Assembly (NCBI RefSeq): GCF_004119495.1 | Contig: NZ_NRQU01000007.1 | Location: forward strand, 62,001-126,000 | Length of the DNA stretch: 64,000 nucleotides | Source: Flavobacterium sp. YO12 | Lineage (GTDB): Bacteria > Bacteroidota > Bacteroidia > Flavobacteriales > Flavobacteriaceae | Direction of reading: 5' to 3' | In this document: in pieces, positions 19,942-28,247 of the stretch | Layout: each line of letters starts with the position of its first letter | How positions within the stretch are numbered: position 1 is the stretch's first letter | The notes under the pieces: model-generated | Databases searched by the model: none | Told to the model about the DNA's origin: nothing | Seen by the model: only the letters and a program-made list of their open reading frames with translations | Program-made: the position numbers and the translations under genes

Positions 19942-19971
19942 AAAAAAAAGACGTCCTGTTGAGACGTCTTT
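19942..19971 (-). terminator. Rho-independent terminator after the PL12 lyase gene
   Basis: AAAGACGTC (19947-19955) pairs perfectly with GACGTCTTT (19963-19971) around a 7-base loop, and in minus sense it is followed by a T-run. It ends the GH88/PL12 transcript 37 bases after the lyase stop codon. Confidence 0.85.
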
Positions 19972-20007
19972 GAAATAGAATATTTGAAATATTATCTTTT
20001 GCTGCTT

Positions 20008-21984
20008 TTATAAGGATGTTTTAATGTCGCTTTTCTTGCCGTCAATACTAATTGTAAGGCTTACGATTCCTTTTTCCAGATTATGATCAGCATTTGGTTT
20101 AATACTGATTTCAGGAGCTTTAGAACCATTGTAAGGATATACGATACTTATGAAATCTTGTGTTTTATTATCGATCTTATTTTTTTCGAATACAAAAGCA
20201 GGTCTTGGAGTTTCTTTACCGTATGCATAAGATACTTTTCCATCTTCTTCACTAAGAGCTATTTTATCTGAATTTAAAGATTGTATCAACAAGTTGTTGC
20301 CGTCTTCATAAGTGGTATATACCTTATTATTAGTTTTGTCAAAAAATGGTTTGCTGTCTTCTTTTAACTGAAAATGAACTCCTAATTTCCCAACCGCATT
20401 TCCAATAGCTTTATCAATGATCAAGAAATATTTTTTATTAATAAAAAGCACACTTCTTTGATGGTTTAAATCTTTATAACTTGGATTTGTGTAGGTTAAA
20501 ATATCTAAATTTTGTCCAGTCTGCCATTTGTCTTGTTTTGCTTTGGTGATAACCATATTTTGGTTGTCTAATGTCAAGGTGCTGTGTACTTTGGTTTGGC
20601 GATACCAATTTCTCATTTTGGTAACTTCCGCATCGCCGCTGTAAATGTAACAGCCTGTATCAGGCATAAAATTACGTCCGTTATTCCAAAGTTCAAAAGT
20701 TCCATTATCAGGTTGCGCATGAAATTCTCCCGGAGGGCCGGCTTTTAAAATCATTACCGTTGACTGTTCGTTCCATCCATTTCTAAAGGTATAAAAACCG
20801 CCGTCTGGCAATGCATTTGATAAGTTCGACGGTAATTTTCCTGATGCGCCATCTGTTGCAAAATATTTGATTTCTTCGTTTTCAGGGAAAGCTTTTGACC
20901 ATACTGCAAATTGTTTTAGTCTTGCATTTTTTTCAACCAGCCATGCATCGCCAAACATTGGAATGTTGTAGTTAGGAAAAGTGATATTTGCCAGTGCAAT
21001 AATCATCTTTTCAATTGTTTTTGAAAAAGAATCTGGAAATTCTTTTTCAACTCCTGCCATTTTAGCTGAATTATATGCCTTTAAGAAAATATCAATTGTA
21101 GCAACATGATAAGTTGGCGAAAGTTCCCACTGAACTCCATCTGGCAATACCTGTGATTTTATTTCACGGTTTAAAACGTCAATTCCGCTTTTACGCCATG
21201 CAGCCGCATCTTTTAGTTCTGGAAAAAAAGCGCCAGCACCTAAAATTCGTTGTGCTTCAAACAATAAGTGATTTCCATCTTTAGTGTAATGAGCAGGAAT
21301 ATAGGCAGCTTGTTTAGCATAACAGTTTAAAAACTCAATTAAAAAAGCTGGTGTAAAATTTGGAGAAGGCACAAACAAATTGAAAGTACCAGGCAGACTT
21401 TGTACACGATCAGAAACTTCCAACGGACGCCATGCATATCGATCATTGTCTTTAGAAAGTCCTAAAGGATTCTTTTTCTCCCAATCTCTAAATTGAGAAA
21501 TCCATTCTTTTGCATATTTTTCATCTCCAGAACTTCTATACACAATTCCCATAGGCTGCCACCAATTTACTCTGTGAAGCTGCCAGCGCATTTCGTTATC
21601 TTTTATAGGCCAATAATTCCAGTCTATATCTGCACCGTAATCAAAATAGCTGTAACCTTTTATCGGTTGAAATTTATGCTGCAAAGCATTGTCGGCTTTT
21701 TCCTGATTCGCTTTTCCAACATCTTTCCCTTTTAATCTATTTTCATCTCCTACATTAAATTCAGGATGTTTTATGTTTTTGCGATTGCGGTAGTAACTTA
21801 ATAATTCTTTTGCTGCATCATTGTATTGTGCTGCGTCAAAGAGTTTTTTTGTTTTTTCTAAACCTGGATAGTTTAAATTTACAACGTCAAAGTTTTCTTT
21901 TTTAATTGGAGTTTCTTGAGCATTGACAAAGGATATTGTCAACGAAAGAAACAATACGCTTATACTGTTTTTTAGGTTTTTCAT
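20008..21984 (-). CDS. Heparinase III-like polysaccharide lyase (PL12)
   Basis: A 658-residue exported lyase, essentially the same length as Pedobacter heparinase III (659), which cleaves heparan-sulfate-type chains by beta-elimination to 4,5-unsaturated products. A signal peptide (about 1-22, SFVNAQ) precedes an alpha-toroid domain (to about 380) and a C-terminal beta-sandwich. Residues matching the catalytic set recalled for heparinase III (Asn240, Tyr294, His424) fall two positions earlier: Asn238 in DGNHLLFEA, Tyr292 in ELSPTYHVAT and His422 in FHAQPDNGTF. This agreement in motif and spacing is strong. It is a paralogue of the next gene upstream, 154 bp away, and has its own candidate promoter element and a terminator. 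Specificity within uronic-acid glycosaminoglycans is inferred. Confidence 0.92.
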   Translation of the reverse strand: MKNLKNSISVLFLSLTISFVNAQETPIKKENFDVVNLNYPGLEKTKKLFDAAQYNDAAKELLSYYRNRKNIKHPEFNVGDENRLKGKDVGKANQEKADNALQHKFQPIKGYSYFDYGADIDWNYWPIKDNEMRWQLHRVNWWQPMGIVYRSSGDEKYAKEWISQFRDWEKKNPLGLSKDNDRYAWRPLEVSDRVQSLPGTFNLFVPSPNFTPAFLIEFLNCYAKQAAYIPAHYTKDGNHLLFEAQRILGAGAFFPELKDAAAWRKSGIDVLNREIKSQVLPDGVQWELSPTYHVATIDIFLKAYNSAKMAGVEKEFPDSFSKTIEKMIIALANITFPNYNIPMFGDAWLVEKNARLKQFAVWSKAFPENEEIKYFATDGASGKLPSNLSNALPDGGFYTFRNGWNEQSTVMILKAGPPGEFHAQPDNGTFELWNNGRNFMPDTGCYIYSGDAEVTKMRNWYRQTKVHSTLTLDNQNMVITKAKQDKWQTGQNLDILTYTNPSYKDLNHQRSVLFINKKYFLIIDKAIGNAVGKLGVHFQLKEDSKPFFDKTNNKVYTTYEDGNNLLIQSLNSDKIALSEEDGKVSYAYGKETPRPAFVFEKNKIDNKTQDFISIVYPYNGSKAPEISIKPNADHNLEKGIVSLTISIDGKKSDIKTSL

Positions 21985-22068
21985 TCAGATTTTTAATTTA
22001 ATTAGTTGCATAGATTGTGGTTATTTTAATAAAATTAAAAGCTGTTTGATTTCAGTTTTTCTGAATTC

Positions 22069-22076
22069 CAAAGATA
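22069..22076 (-). promoter_or_regulatory. Candidate -7 element for the downstream PL12 gene
   Basis: The minus strand reads TATCTTTG, matching TAnnTTTG, in the 154-bp gap between the two PL12 genes. No convincing -33 element was seen, so this may be an internal promoter allowing separate expression. Confidence 0.35.
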
Positions 22077-22138
22077 GCTTCGTAAAGTTTTTGTTGTATC
22101 ACTAAGGCAATAAAAATTGTACTGAGTTTTTTAATCTT

Positions 22139-24121
22139 TTAGGGATTAAGGTTTTGTTGAATTTGGCTTATTTTTCCATTTATGGTTAATGTTATATCAA
22201 TTTTACCATTTGACAGATCATGTCCTTTATTCTCGATGATTTTTATTTCTGGTGGTTTGTTACCAGTGTATGGATAAAGTATAGAGATAAAGCCTTGTGT
22301 ATTTTCATTGTTTTTAGGTTTTTCAAATACAAAAGCGGGGCGATTTGTCTCTTTTTGATATTGGTAGGAAACAAAACTGGATTCTTCTTTTAAAGTAACT
22401 TTATCTTTATTAAGAAGTTGAATAACGAGATTGTTTCCATCTCCGTAATTTGTAACGATGCTGTTGTTTACCTTATTTATGCTCGCGTTGCTATCTTCTT
22501 TTAAATTGTAATGAATTGCTAAATTGCCTCTTGCGGTTCCAATTGCTCTGTCGATAATGATGAAAAAAGTTTTATCTACGAACAAAAAGTTTCTTTCATG
22601 ATTTAAATCCTTGTAACTTGGATTTAGGTACGAAAGTAATTGAAGATTTCCATCTGGCTGCCACTTAATTAGTTTTGCATCATTTTGGATGTTTTGATTA
22701 TCAAGAGTTAAGGTTTGATGTGCTTTCGTAGAACGATACCAATCTCTTTTACTGTTTTCTTGATTGCCAACATTTGCATAAACAAAACTACCAGCGTCAG
22801 GAGTAAAGTCACGACCTTTTATCCAAAGAACAAAATTTCCGTTATCAGGTTGAGAATGAAACCCGGCGGGAGGTCCAGCTTTAATTTGCATTACAGTTGA
22901 TGTTGTGTCCCAGCCGTTTCTAAAGGCATAAAAACCCGCATTGGGCAGACTGCTGGAAAGATACTCAGGTTTCAAACCTGATTTTCCGTCTGTAGCATAA
23001 TATTCAATTGTTTTATTTTGAGGAAAAACCTTTGCCCATACTTGATAATTTTTAAGCATGGCACTTTTAGTTGTTAAGAAAGAGTTGCCATATAATGGAA
23101 ATGTATAGTCAGGAAATGAATATTTACCAACTGCCAATATCATTTTTTCGACTAGATTATGATAGCTTTCTGGAAACTCTTTTTCTACACCATTCAATTG
23201 TGCAATTTGCAAGGCATCTAGAAAGATCTTAATTGTACCAATATGATAGGATGGAGACAACTCAAACTGAACTCCATCAGGTAAAACTTGTTTTTTGATT
23301 TCGTCGTTTAAAACTGTAATACCGCTCTTACGCCATGTTTCGGCATGATTCATTTCTGGAAAAGAGCTTCTGGCATACATCATATGAAGTGCTTCGTATA
23401 AGCGATGATTTCCAATATCGGTATAATTATTCATTACATAATCAGCTTGCTCCTTATAAGAATTTAAAAATTCCATTAAAAATGCAGGAGTAAAATGCGG
23501 CGAATTAATAAACATATTAAAATACGACGACCAGTGATTAAGTCTAAAAGAAACTACAAAGGCTTTCCAAGCATACTGTTTATCATCAGGATAAGCGCCT
23601 TGTTTGTTTTTTTGGATCCAATCGCGTACTTCAAACACCCATTCTTTTGCATATGTTTCATTACCAGTACTATTGTAAACAATTCCTAATGGCTCCCAAA
23701 AAGCAGTACGATGCAAAAAAGTAGTCAGCAATTGATCTTGAACAGGACGATACTGCCAGTTGATGTCTTTTCCGTAATCGTAAGCAGGATAGCCTTTGTG
23801 CGGTTTAAATTTGTGCAATAAAATATCATTCGCCAGTGCTAAGGTATTGTCGCTTACTTTTTTACCAGCATATTTTTGTCTGTCAGTAGGGTTAAAATCT
23901 AAATTTTTAACATCAGTACGACCGCGATAATATTTTAAAAGCTGTTCACTGGCATCTTCGTACTTTTTTGCAGTAACCAATGCTTTTACTTTTTCAAGTC
24001 CCTTATAATCTAGATTAATAAGGTCGAAACTCGTTTTATTTATTTTGGTTTCCTGTCCTAAAATGTTTTGTACAGAGAACAGAATAAATGCAAAAATGAA
24101 TAGGTATTTGTTAGTCTTCAT
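22139..24121 (-). CDS. Heparinase III-like polysaccharide lyase (PL12), second copy
   Basis: A 660-residue exported lyase that aligns with its neighbour at 20008-21984 along the full length with only small gaps. A signal peptide (about 1-22, NILGQ) is followed by the toroid and beta-sandwich domains. The candidate catalytic residues sit at the same positions as in the neighbour: Asn238 in IGNHRLYEA, Tyr292 in ELSPSYHIGT and His422 in FHSQPDNGNF. Substrate-facing segments differ (for example DRYAWRPLEVSDR in the neighbour against KQYAWKAFVVSFR here), so the pair may split the work between differently sulfated or acetylated regions. It lies 15 bp after the GH88 gene, so the two are co-transcribed. 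Confidence 0.92.
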   Translation of the reverse strand: MKTNKYLFIFAFILFSVQNILGQETKINKTSFDLINLDYKGLEKVKALVTAKKYEDASEQLLKYYRGRTDVKNLDFNPTDRQKYAGKKVSDNTLALANDILLHKFKPHKGYPAYDYGKDINWQYRPVQDQLLTTFLHRTAFWEPLGIVYNSTGNETYAKEWVFEVRDWIQKNKQGAYPDDKQYAWKAFVVSFRLNHWSSYFNMFINSPHFTPAFLMEFLNSYKEQADYVMNNYTDIGNHRLYEALHMMYARSSFPEMNHAETWRKSGITVLNDEIKKQVLPDGVQFELSPSYHIGTIKIFLDALQIAQLNGVEKEFPESYHNLVEKMILAVGKYSFPDYTFPLYGNSFLTTKSAMLKNYQVWAKVFPQNKTIEYYATDGKSGLKPEYLSSSLPNAGFYAFRNGWDTTSTVMQIKAGPPAGFHSQPDNGNFVLWIKGRDFTPDAGSFVYANVGNQENSKRDWYRSTKAHQTLTLDNQNIQNDAKLIKWQPDGNLQLLSYLNPSYKDLNHERNFLFVDKTFFIIIDRAIGTARGNLAIHYNLKEDSNASINKVNNSIVTNYGDGNNLVIQLLNKDKVTLKEESSFVSYQYQKETNRPAFVFEKPKNNENTQGFISILYPYTGNKPPEIKIIENKGHDLSNGKIDITLTINGKISQIQQNLNP

Positions 24122-24136
24122 CTTTAATTTATGGAG

Positions 24137-25351
24137 TTACGATTTCTCTGGAAAATCTATTTTTTTAATTTCAGCATATCTTTTTAATGCCTCTAAATAA
24201 TAATAATCTGCATAATCCAGTGGTGTATCAATTTCAGAATTGTATAAGAAAGCTCCAACACTATGTTTTAATAGGAAGTAATTGTTCTCGCCTGGTTTAG
24301 CTAAATAAGCTTCTGATGATAAGGATTTTAGTATTTCTTCAGCATAATCGAAGTATTTTTTTCCGTCTTTAACCTGAGTACTTAAATCAAGTAAACCTGA
24401 AGCTATTACTGCGGCAGCCGATGCATCTCTAGGAGCTAGTTCGTCAGTATCCATCGCATTATGAACATCAAAATCCCAAACCGGAACTTTGTCTTTTGGC
24501 ATACGAGGGTGGTTCATTATAAACGAAGCAATATTTTCTGCCTGTTGCAAAAACTTCTGATTTTTAGTATTTGCATAACACATCGCATAACCATAAAGTC
24601 CCCAAGCTTGCCCGCGTGCCCAAGCCGAATCGTCTGTTACTCCTTGGTGTGTTGCTTTGCGCAGTACTTTGCCCGTTTTTGGATCGTAATCTACCAAATG
24701 ATAAGAACTATAATCTTTTCTAAAATGGTTTTTAATTGTTGTTAAAGCATGAGAATTAGCAGCATTTGCATAATCGGGCTTATTAAATTGATTAGCGCCC
24801 CAATACAAGTATTCAAGATTCATCATATTGTCGATAATAACAGGGTAGTGCCACCAAGCAAAATCCCAAGAACGAATGGCTCCAACTGTTGGACTAAAAC
24901 GTGCGTATAAATTTTGGGCACCATCTGCAAGTGCAGGAAGATAAGTTTTGTCGCCAGTTATTCTGTAGGCATTCCCATAAGAACAATAAAGCATAAAGCC
25001 CAAATCATGTGTGTTTTTTATATGTCGGATAGAATCAAGTGCTAGAGTGAATTTTTGTGCATCTTGAGCTAGTTTTTTGTCGCCGGTTAATTCATATCCG
25101 TACCAAAGACTTCCAGGAAAGAATCCAGTTGTCCAATCCGTTAGACCAGCAAGTCTAACTGTTCCGTCGGGATTTGTAGAACGAGGGTTTTTTCCAGGTT
25201 TATACGTTTCTGCAGCTTTGCTCAGCTGGTAATGGATTACTTCAGATGTTTTTTTTAACCAATCCAGCGAGGGATCATTTTGATTGGTTTGCGAAAACGA
25301 ACTGAAGGTAATTAGAAAGGCAGTAAAAAAGAGGTTAAAGGTTTTTTTCAT
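24137..25351 (-). CDS. GH88 unsaturated glucuronyl hydrolase
   Basis: A 404-residue exported glycoside hydrolase that hydrates the 4,5-double bond of the terminal unsaturated uronate made by the lyases and so releases it from the oligosaccharide. A signal peptide (about 1-20, SSFSQ) precedes an (alpha/alpha)6 barrel. Conserved segments are DWTTGFFPGSLWYGYELTG (71-90), THDLGFMLYCSYGNAYR with Asp116, DNMMNLEYLYWGA with Asp174, and DDSAWARGQAWGLYGYAM. Asp116 and Asp174 match the two catalytic Asp residues known in the family. The gene leads an operon with the PL12 genes, the expected lyase-then-hydrolase arrangement. Confidence 0.94.
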   Translation of the reverse strand: MKKTFNLFFTAFLITFSSFSQTNQNDPSLDWLKKTSEVIHYQLSKAAETYKPGKNPRSTNPDGTVRLAGLTDWTTGFFPGSLWYGYELTGDKKLAQDAQKFTLALDSIRHIKNTHDLGFMLYCSYGNAYRITGDKTYLPALADGAQNLYARFSPTVGAIRSWDFAWWHYPVIIDNMMNLEYLYWGANQFNKPDYANAANSHALTTIKNHFRKDYSSYHLVDYDPKTGKVLRKATHQGVTDDSAWARGQAWGLYGYAMCYANTKNQKFLQQAENIASFIMNHPRMPKDKVPVWDFDVHNAMDTDELAPRDASAAAVIASGLLDLSTQVKDGKKYFDYAEEILKSLSSEAYLAKPGENNYFLLKHSVGAFLYNSEIDTPLDYADYYYLEALKRYAEIKKIDFPEKS

Positions 25352-25522
25352 AGTTTAATCGTTTTTAGATCTATATCCATTTTGATTGGATTTTTACAAA
25401 AGCGAAGTTAAACTTGAGATGCAAATTCGTCTTTCAGTTTTTGTTATAATTGTTTTGAATTTGTCTAAACACTCCTGTTTTATTGGGATTTTTTAGTAAT
25501 TCTATTGAAAATAGTACAAAAA

Positions 25523-25550
25523 CAAAAACGGTCTGAAAAGACCGTTTTTG
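25523..25550 (-). terminator. Rho-independent terminator after the Pro-rich secreted protein gene
   Basis: CAAAAACGGTCT (25523-25534) pairs perfectly with AGACCGTTTTTG (25539-25550) around a GAAA tetraloop. T-rich sequence follows on both strands, so it may act in both directions; on the minus strand it lies 31 bases past a stop codon and insulates the lyase operon from upstream transcription. Confidence 0.85.
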
Positions 25551-25580
25551 TTTTAAAATAGAATTAAGAAATTCCCGCTT

Positions 25581-26180
25581 TTATTCTTTCACTATTACGA
25601 TTGTTGCTTTGTAACCTGTACCAACATTCCATTGACTAGCTTCAATAACAACACCTTTATCATCATAAACTTGAAACTCTGCTGTATTTGGTGAAGCAGA
25701 TCCTTCATTCAAAGCTTCAAAGTCAATTTTATTAATTCCGTTTACCAAATTAATTTTAAAACCTTTAAACTCTCCATCTAAGCTTACTTCTGGTTCAACC
25801 ACTTTATCGTTTAAATATACTTTTATTTTATCGCCGTCTACAAAAGCAGCATCACGATAACGAATTGTAGAAGTAAAAGAGGTGGTTTTAAAACTTCCTA
25901 AAAATTGATTTCGTCTATAAAAAATACCATCAACATTTGACTCTTTTTTATATATACTGGTATCTTTAAAAAGCTCCTCTGGATTAACTTTTAAAGGATC
26001 TGGTTTTTCGGCAGCAACGGGTGGTTCTGCTTTTGGAGTATTTTCTTTAGGAGGAGGAATTACTTCTTTAATTTCTGCATTCTTTTTAGGAATCGGTTTA
26101 AATTTGGCATTGAGTTCATCCTGCGAATATCCTTGTAAGCAAACACTAAACATAATAACTAAAAAAACTATTTTTTTCAT
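25581..26180 (-). CDS. Secreted protein of unknown function with Pro-rich N-terminal linker
   Basis: A 199-residue protein with a signal peptide (about 1-19, CLQGYSQ). Residues about 25-75 form a Lys/Pro/Glu-rich linker (IPPPKENTPKAEPPVAAEKP), likely unstructured. The C-terminal half (about 85-199) looks all-beta, with alternating hydrophobic strands such as DKIKVYLNDKVVEPEVSL and a small-domain ending GTGYKATIVIVKE. I do not recognise a named family. It is a single gene with its own terminator, between the polysaccharide locus and the DoxX/SRPBCC/ArsR cassette. It could be periplasmic or surface-anchored through a partner; no lipobox is visible. Confidence 0.75.
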   Translation of the reverse strand: MKKIVFLVIMFSVCLQGYSQDELNAKFKPIPKKNAEIKEVIPPPKENTPKAEPPVAAEKPDPLKVNPEELFKDTSIYKKESNVDGIFYRRNQFLGSFKTTSFTSTIRYRDAAFVDGDKIKVYLNDKVVEPEVSLDGEFKGFKINLVNGINKIDFEALNEGSASPNTAEFQVYDDKGVVIEASQWNVGTGYKATIVIVKE

Positions 26181-26338
26181 ATCTCTGAACTATTTATTTA
26201 TGGATTAAACACTATTGAGGTGTATTTATAAAAACAATTAATTGAAATATTTATTGTCTTTACAGATAAATTAATGCACTCAATGCGAAAATTAATAGAT
26301 GCAGTTTGAGTTCAAAGTTTTTATATTTTTCTCTCTTT

Positions 26339-26716
26339 TTAGATTGTACTGGTTTTTCTTTCGGCGGGTCTAAAATACCAAGACACAATAGTTAAAACGA
26401 TTAACAATATTGGACCAAAATAATCCTTAGCAGAATCTCCTACTGCAAAATGTGAAAAAACAGCTCCCGTCATGGCAAAAAAGAATCCGGCATATGCCCA
26501 TTCTTTTAATAAAGAAAATTTAGGGATTAAAATTGCAATAACTCCAAGAAGTTTCCATACACCCAAAAGAGTTAAAAAGTATAAAGGATAACCTAAGCGC
26601 GTTATCATTTCAGTTTCATCTTTTATTTTTAATAATTGCACAATTCCTGTTGCAGTCATTCCTAATGCCAGCCAAAGCGTAGCAATCCAATAGATAATTT
26701 TGTTTCTTTTACTCAT
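26339..26716 (-). CDS. DoxX-family membrane protein
   Basis: A 125-residue inner-membrane protein with four hydrophobic segments (about 8-28, 45-65, 70-92 and 97-117) in the arrangement of the DoxX/DoxD-like family. It carries the typical N-terminal 'KIIYWIATLWLALGMTATG' segment and WKLLGVIAILIP. It is 6 bp downstream of an SRPBCC-domain gene and is the last gene of an operon headed by an ArsR-type repressor. This trio is common in Bacteroidota; its physiological role is not settled. Confidence 0.8.
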   Translation of the reverse strand: MSKRNKIIYWIATLWLALGMTATGIVQLLKIKDETEMITRLGYPLYFLTLLGVWKLLGVIAILIPKFSLLKEWAYAGFFFAMTGAVFSHFAVGDSAKDYFGPILLIVLTIVSWYFRPAERKTSTI

Positions 26717-26722
26717 AATATT

Positions 26723-27193
26723 TTAGTTTAATGTTTTACTCAAAATTTCTTGTAATCGATTATGTGCCATATTAATACCTTGTGCAAAAGGCATTTTTAA
26801 TGTTTGATCTCTAAGTTCAATAGATCTGTAAATAATTTGAATAGTAAGTCTGCTGGTTTCGTCAGTGATTTTTTCAAATTCTAAAAATTCCAATTGAGGA
26901 GAGAAGTTCGTGTTTTCCATTTCAAAAGTTCGGGTTATTTTTTGATTAGGAATATATTCATGTATGACACCATTTGCTTTAAAAACTATATTTCCATTAG
27001 GATCTGAAGTTTCAAACTGCCAGCCGCCGTGTTTTTTATTTTCAAGTTTCAGTACTTTGGTTCCCATCCATTGCTCTACAAATTCGGCTTCGGTATATCC
27101 TTTGAAAAGTAATTCCAACGGAAGATCAAAATCTCTAGTAATCACTAATTGCTGCTGTCCATTTACAGCGCTGACTTTAGTTTTTGGTTCCAT
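26723..27193 (-). CDS. SRPBCC (AHSA1-like) domain protein
   Basis: A 156-residue soluble protein of the activator-of-Hsp90-ATPase-1-like branch of the START/SRPBCC superfamily, recognised by the pattern VITRDFDLPLELLFKGYTEA...VEQWMGTK...GGWQFETSDPNG and the C-terminal helix AQGINMAHNRLQEIL. The fold makes a hydrophobic ligand pocket; the ligand is unknown. It lies 4 bp after the ArsR-type gene and 6 bp before the DoxX gene, so it is probably controlled by that repressor. Confidence 0.88.
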   Translation of the reverse strand: MEPKTKVSAVNGQQQLVITRDFDLPLELLFKGYTEAEFVEQWMGTKVLKLENKKHGGWQFETSDPNGNIVFKANGVIHEYIPNQKITRTFEMENTNFSPQLEFLEFEKITDETSRLTIQIIYRSIELRDQTLKMPFAQGINMAHNRLQEILSKTLN

Positions 27194-27197
27194 AATA

Positions 27198-27524
27198 TTA
27201 ATCGTTTTTGGGTTTATAGTTCTTCATTATACTTTCTAATTTATTAAACCTGTCATCCCACATTTTGCGAAAAGGTTCAATAAAATTGTCGATTTCCTTA
27301 ATTTTTTCTGGATTTAAATGATAGTGAATTTCTCTTCCCGTTTGTGTTTGGTGAAGTAACTCACATTCACTCAATATTTGTATGTGTTTTGAAATAGTCT
27401 GTCTAGACGATTTAAAATTTTCAGCAATAGCTCCCGGAGTCATTGCTTGTATGGCCACTAAGCTCAAAATAGCTCGGCGGGTAGGATCGGCGATTGCTTG
27501 AAAAACATCTCTTCTAATTTCCAT
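27198..27524 (-). CDS. ArsR-family HTH transcriptional repressor
   Basis: A winged-helix repressor of about 108 residues with the family opening [20 protein letters not shown] and the recognition helix region [19 protein letters not shown] place the start at ATG 27524. An upstream extension to a TTG at 27584 would put the start codon upstream of the promoter -7 element and duplicate operator found at 27527-27573, so it is excluded. There is no Cys metal site (no ELCVCD), which fits the metal-independent branch that pairs with SRPBCC/DoxX genes. The repressor probably controls itself and the two genes that follow. Confidence 0.9.
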   Translation of the reverse strand: MEIRRDVFQAIADPTRRAILSLVAIQAMTPGAIAENFKSSRQTISKHIQILSECELLHQTQTGREIHYHLNPEKIKEIDNFIEPFRKMWDDRFNKLESIMKNYKPKND

Positions 27525-27526
27525 TG

Positions 27527-27573
27527 TGCAGTTATTTGACTGCAAATATAATGCAGTTATTTGACTGCGCAAT
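27527..27573 (-). promoter_or_regulatory. ArsR-operon promoter flanked by two identical operators
   Basis: The 17-bp sequence TGCAGTTATTTGACTGC occurs twice, at 27527-27543 and 27552-27568. Each copy is itself an inverted repeat, GCAGT-N6-ACTGC. Between them the minus strand reads TATATTTG (27550-27543), the -7 element, and 19 bases upstream is ATTG (27573-27570) as a -33 element. The repressor bound to both sites would cover the promoter. Confidence 0.8.
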
Positions 27574-27595
27574 GTTTTTTTCAAACTTTTTTCAT

Positions 27596-27629
27596 AAAAA
27601 AACTCCTAAACGAGTAGTTTAGGAGTTTT
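27596..27629 (-). terminator. Rho-independent terminator after the lipocalin-like lipoprotein gene
   Basis: AACTCCTAAAC (27601-27611) pairs perfectly with GTTTAGGAGTT (27617-27627) around a 5-base loop. In minus sense a T-run follows. It ends the transcript of the gene at 27691-28059. Confidence 0.85.
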
Positions 27630-27690
27630 GAATGTCTTTATTTTTTTTGAATTATGATTCTGATTTTAAAAATGTTACATTAAACTTAAG

Positions 27691-28059
27691 TTAGATTTTC
27701 TTAAGTGTAAGTTTCATTTCCTTGGTATCTAAAACCAGTTCATCTGATGTAATCGTGCTTTCACAAGGGTATGGAGTACCAACTTCATCTTTTATCACTA
27801 AACTTTTTCCACCTTTTGTCAATGCATAAGTACCATTTGTAATCTCTCTAGTTAAAAAGCCAGTTACGTGCCCATCTTCTGTAAAAGTTAGGGTTCCGTC
27901 GCTTAGAATAACTGCTTTTAAAGAATCTGAAAGTGGCATTTTAGCTTCTACAGCAGTAATTTTCCAAGAATTTACTAGTTTATTTCTACCCTTAGCGCAT
28001 GAAATAATTAATACCGCAGCCAATGCAATTCCGAAGATAAATAATTTAGATTTTTTCAT
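27691..28059 (-). CDS. Small lipocalin-like lipoprotein
   Basis: A 122-residue predicted lipoprotein: the N-terminus MKKSKLFIFGIALAAVLIISC ends in a lipobox Cys near residue 21. The mature part reads as a small beta-barrel of the lipocalin-like type found in many Bacteroidota lipoproteins (NKLVNSWKITAVE, then DGTLTFTEDGHVTGF, NGTYALTKGGKSLVIKDE and a C-terminal LKLTLKKI-like strand). No specific ligand or function is known to me. It is a single gene with its own terminator. Confidence 0.78.
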   Translation of the reverse strand: MKKSKLFIFGIALAAVLIISCAKGRNKLVNSWKITAVEAKMPLSDSLKAVILSDGTLTFTEDGHVTGFLTREITNGTYALTKGGKSLVIKDEVGTPYPCESTITSDELVLDTKEMKLTLKKI

Positions 28060-28247
28060 GATTTTGTGATTAAAAATTAGACAGGAAAAGTTACAAAAAA
28101 AAGTATTACTCCTAACATTTTATTAACACAAAATGAATTAATGTATCTGATTTATAATATTTTATTGAAATTGCTGATGCCTTGCTCTGATTTTGTTTAT
28201 TTCTAGAAAGGCTTGGTACGATCCCGTTTTCTGTCTGCTAAAAAAAA

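Larger units (their letters stand above)
19258..20007. other. 750-bp non-coding region upstream of susC
   Basis: No supported gene is present on either strand. The region contains a candidate minus-strand -7 element at 19583-19590, an inverted repeat at 19423-19448 (AAATCACAAT / ATTGTGGTTT) that could bind a regulator or fold in the susC leader, and the terminator of the downstream lyase gene near 19942-19971. The length suggests regulator binding sites and a long susC leader of about 320 bases. Confidence 0.5.

Noticed and set aside
27198..27584. Longer ArsR protein from the TTG at 27584
   Set aside because: The start codon would lie upstream of the promoter -7 element and operators; the family opening begins at 27524.
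28060..28247. Possible tRNA or small RNA in the gap before the transglutaminase-like gene
   Set aside because: No cloverleaf, hairpin with T-run or promoter element could be identified.
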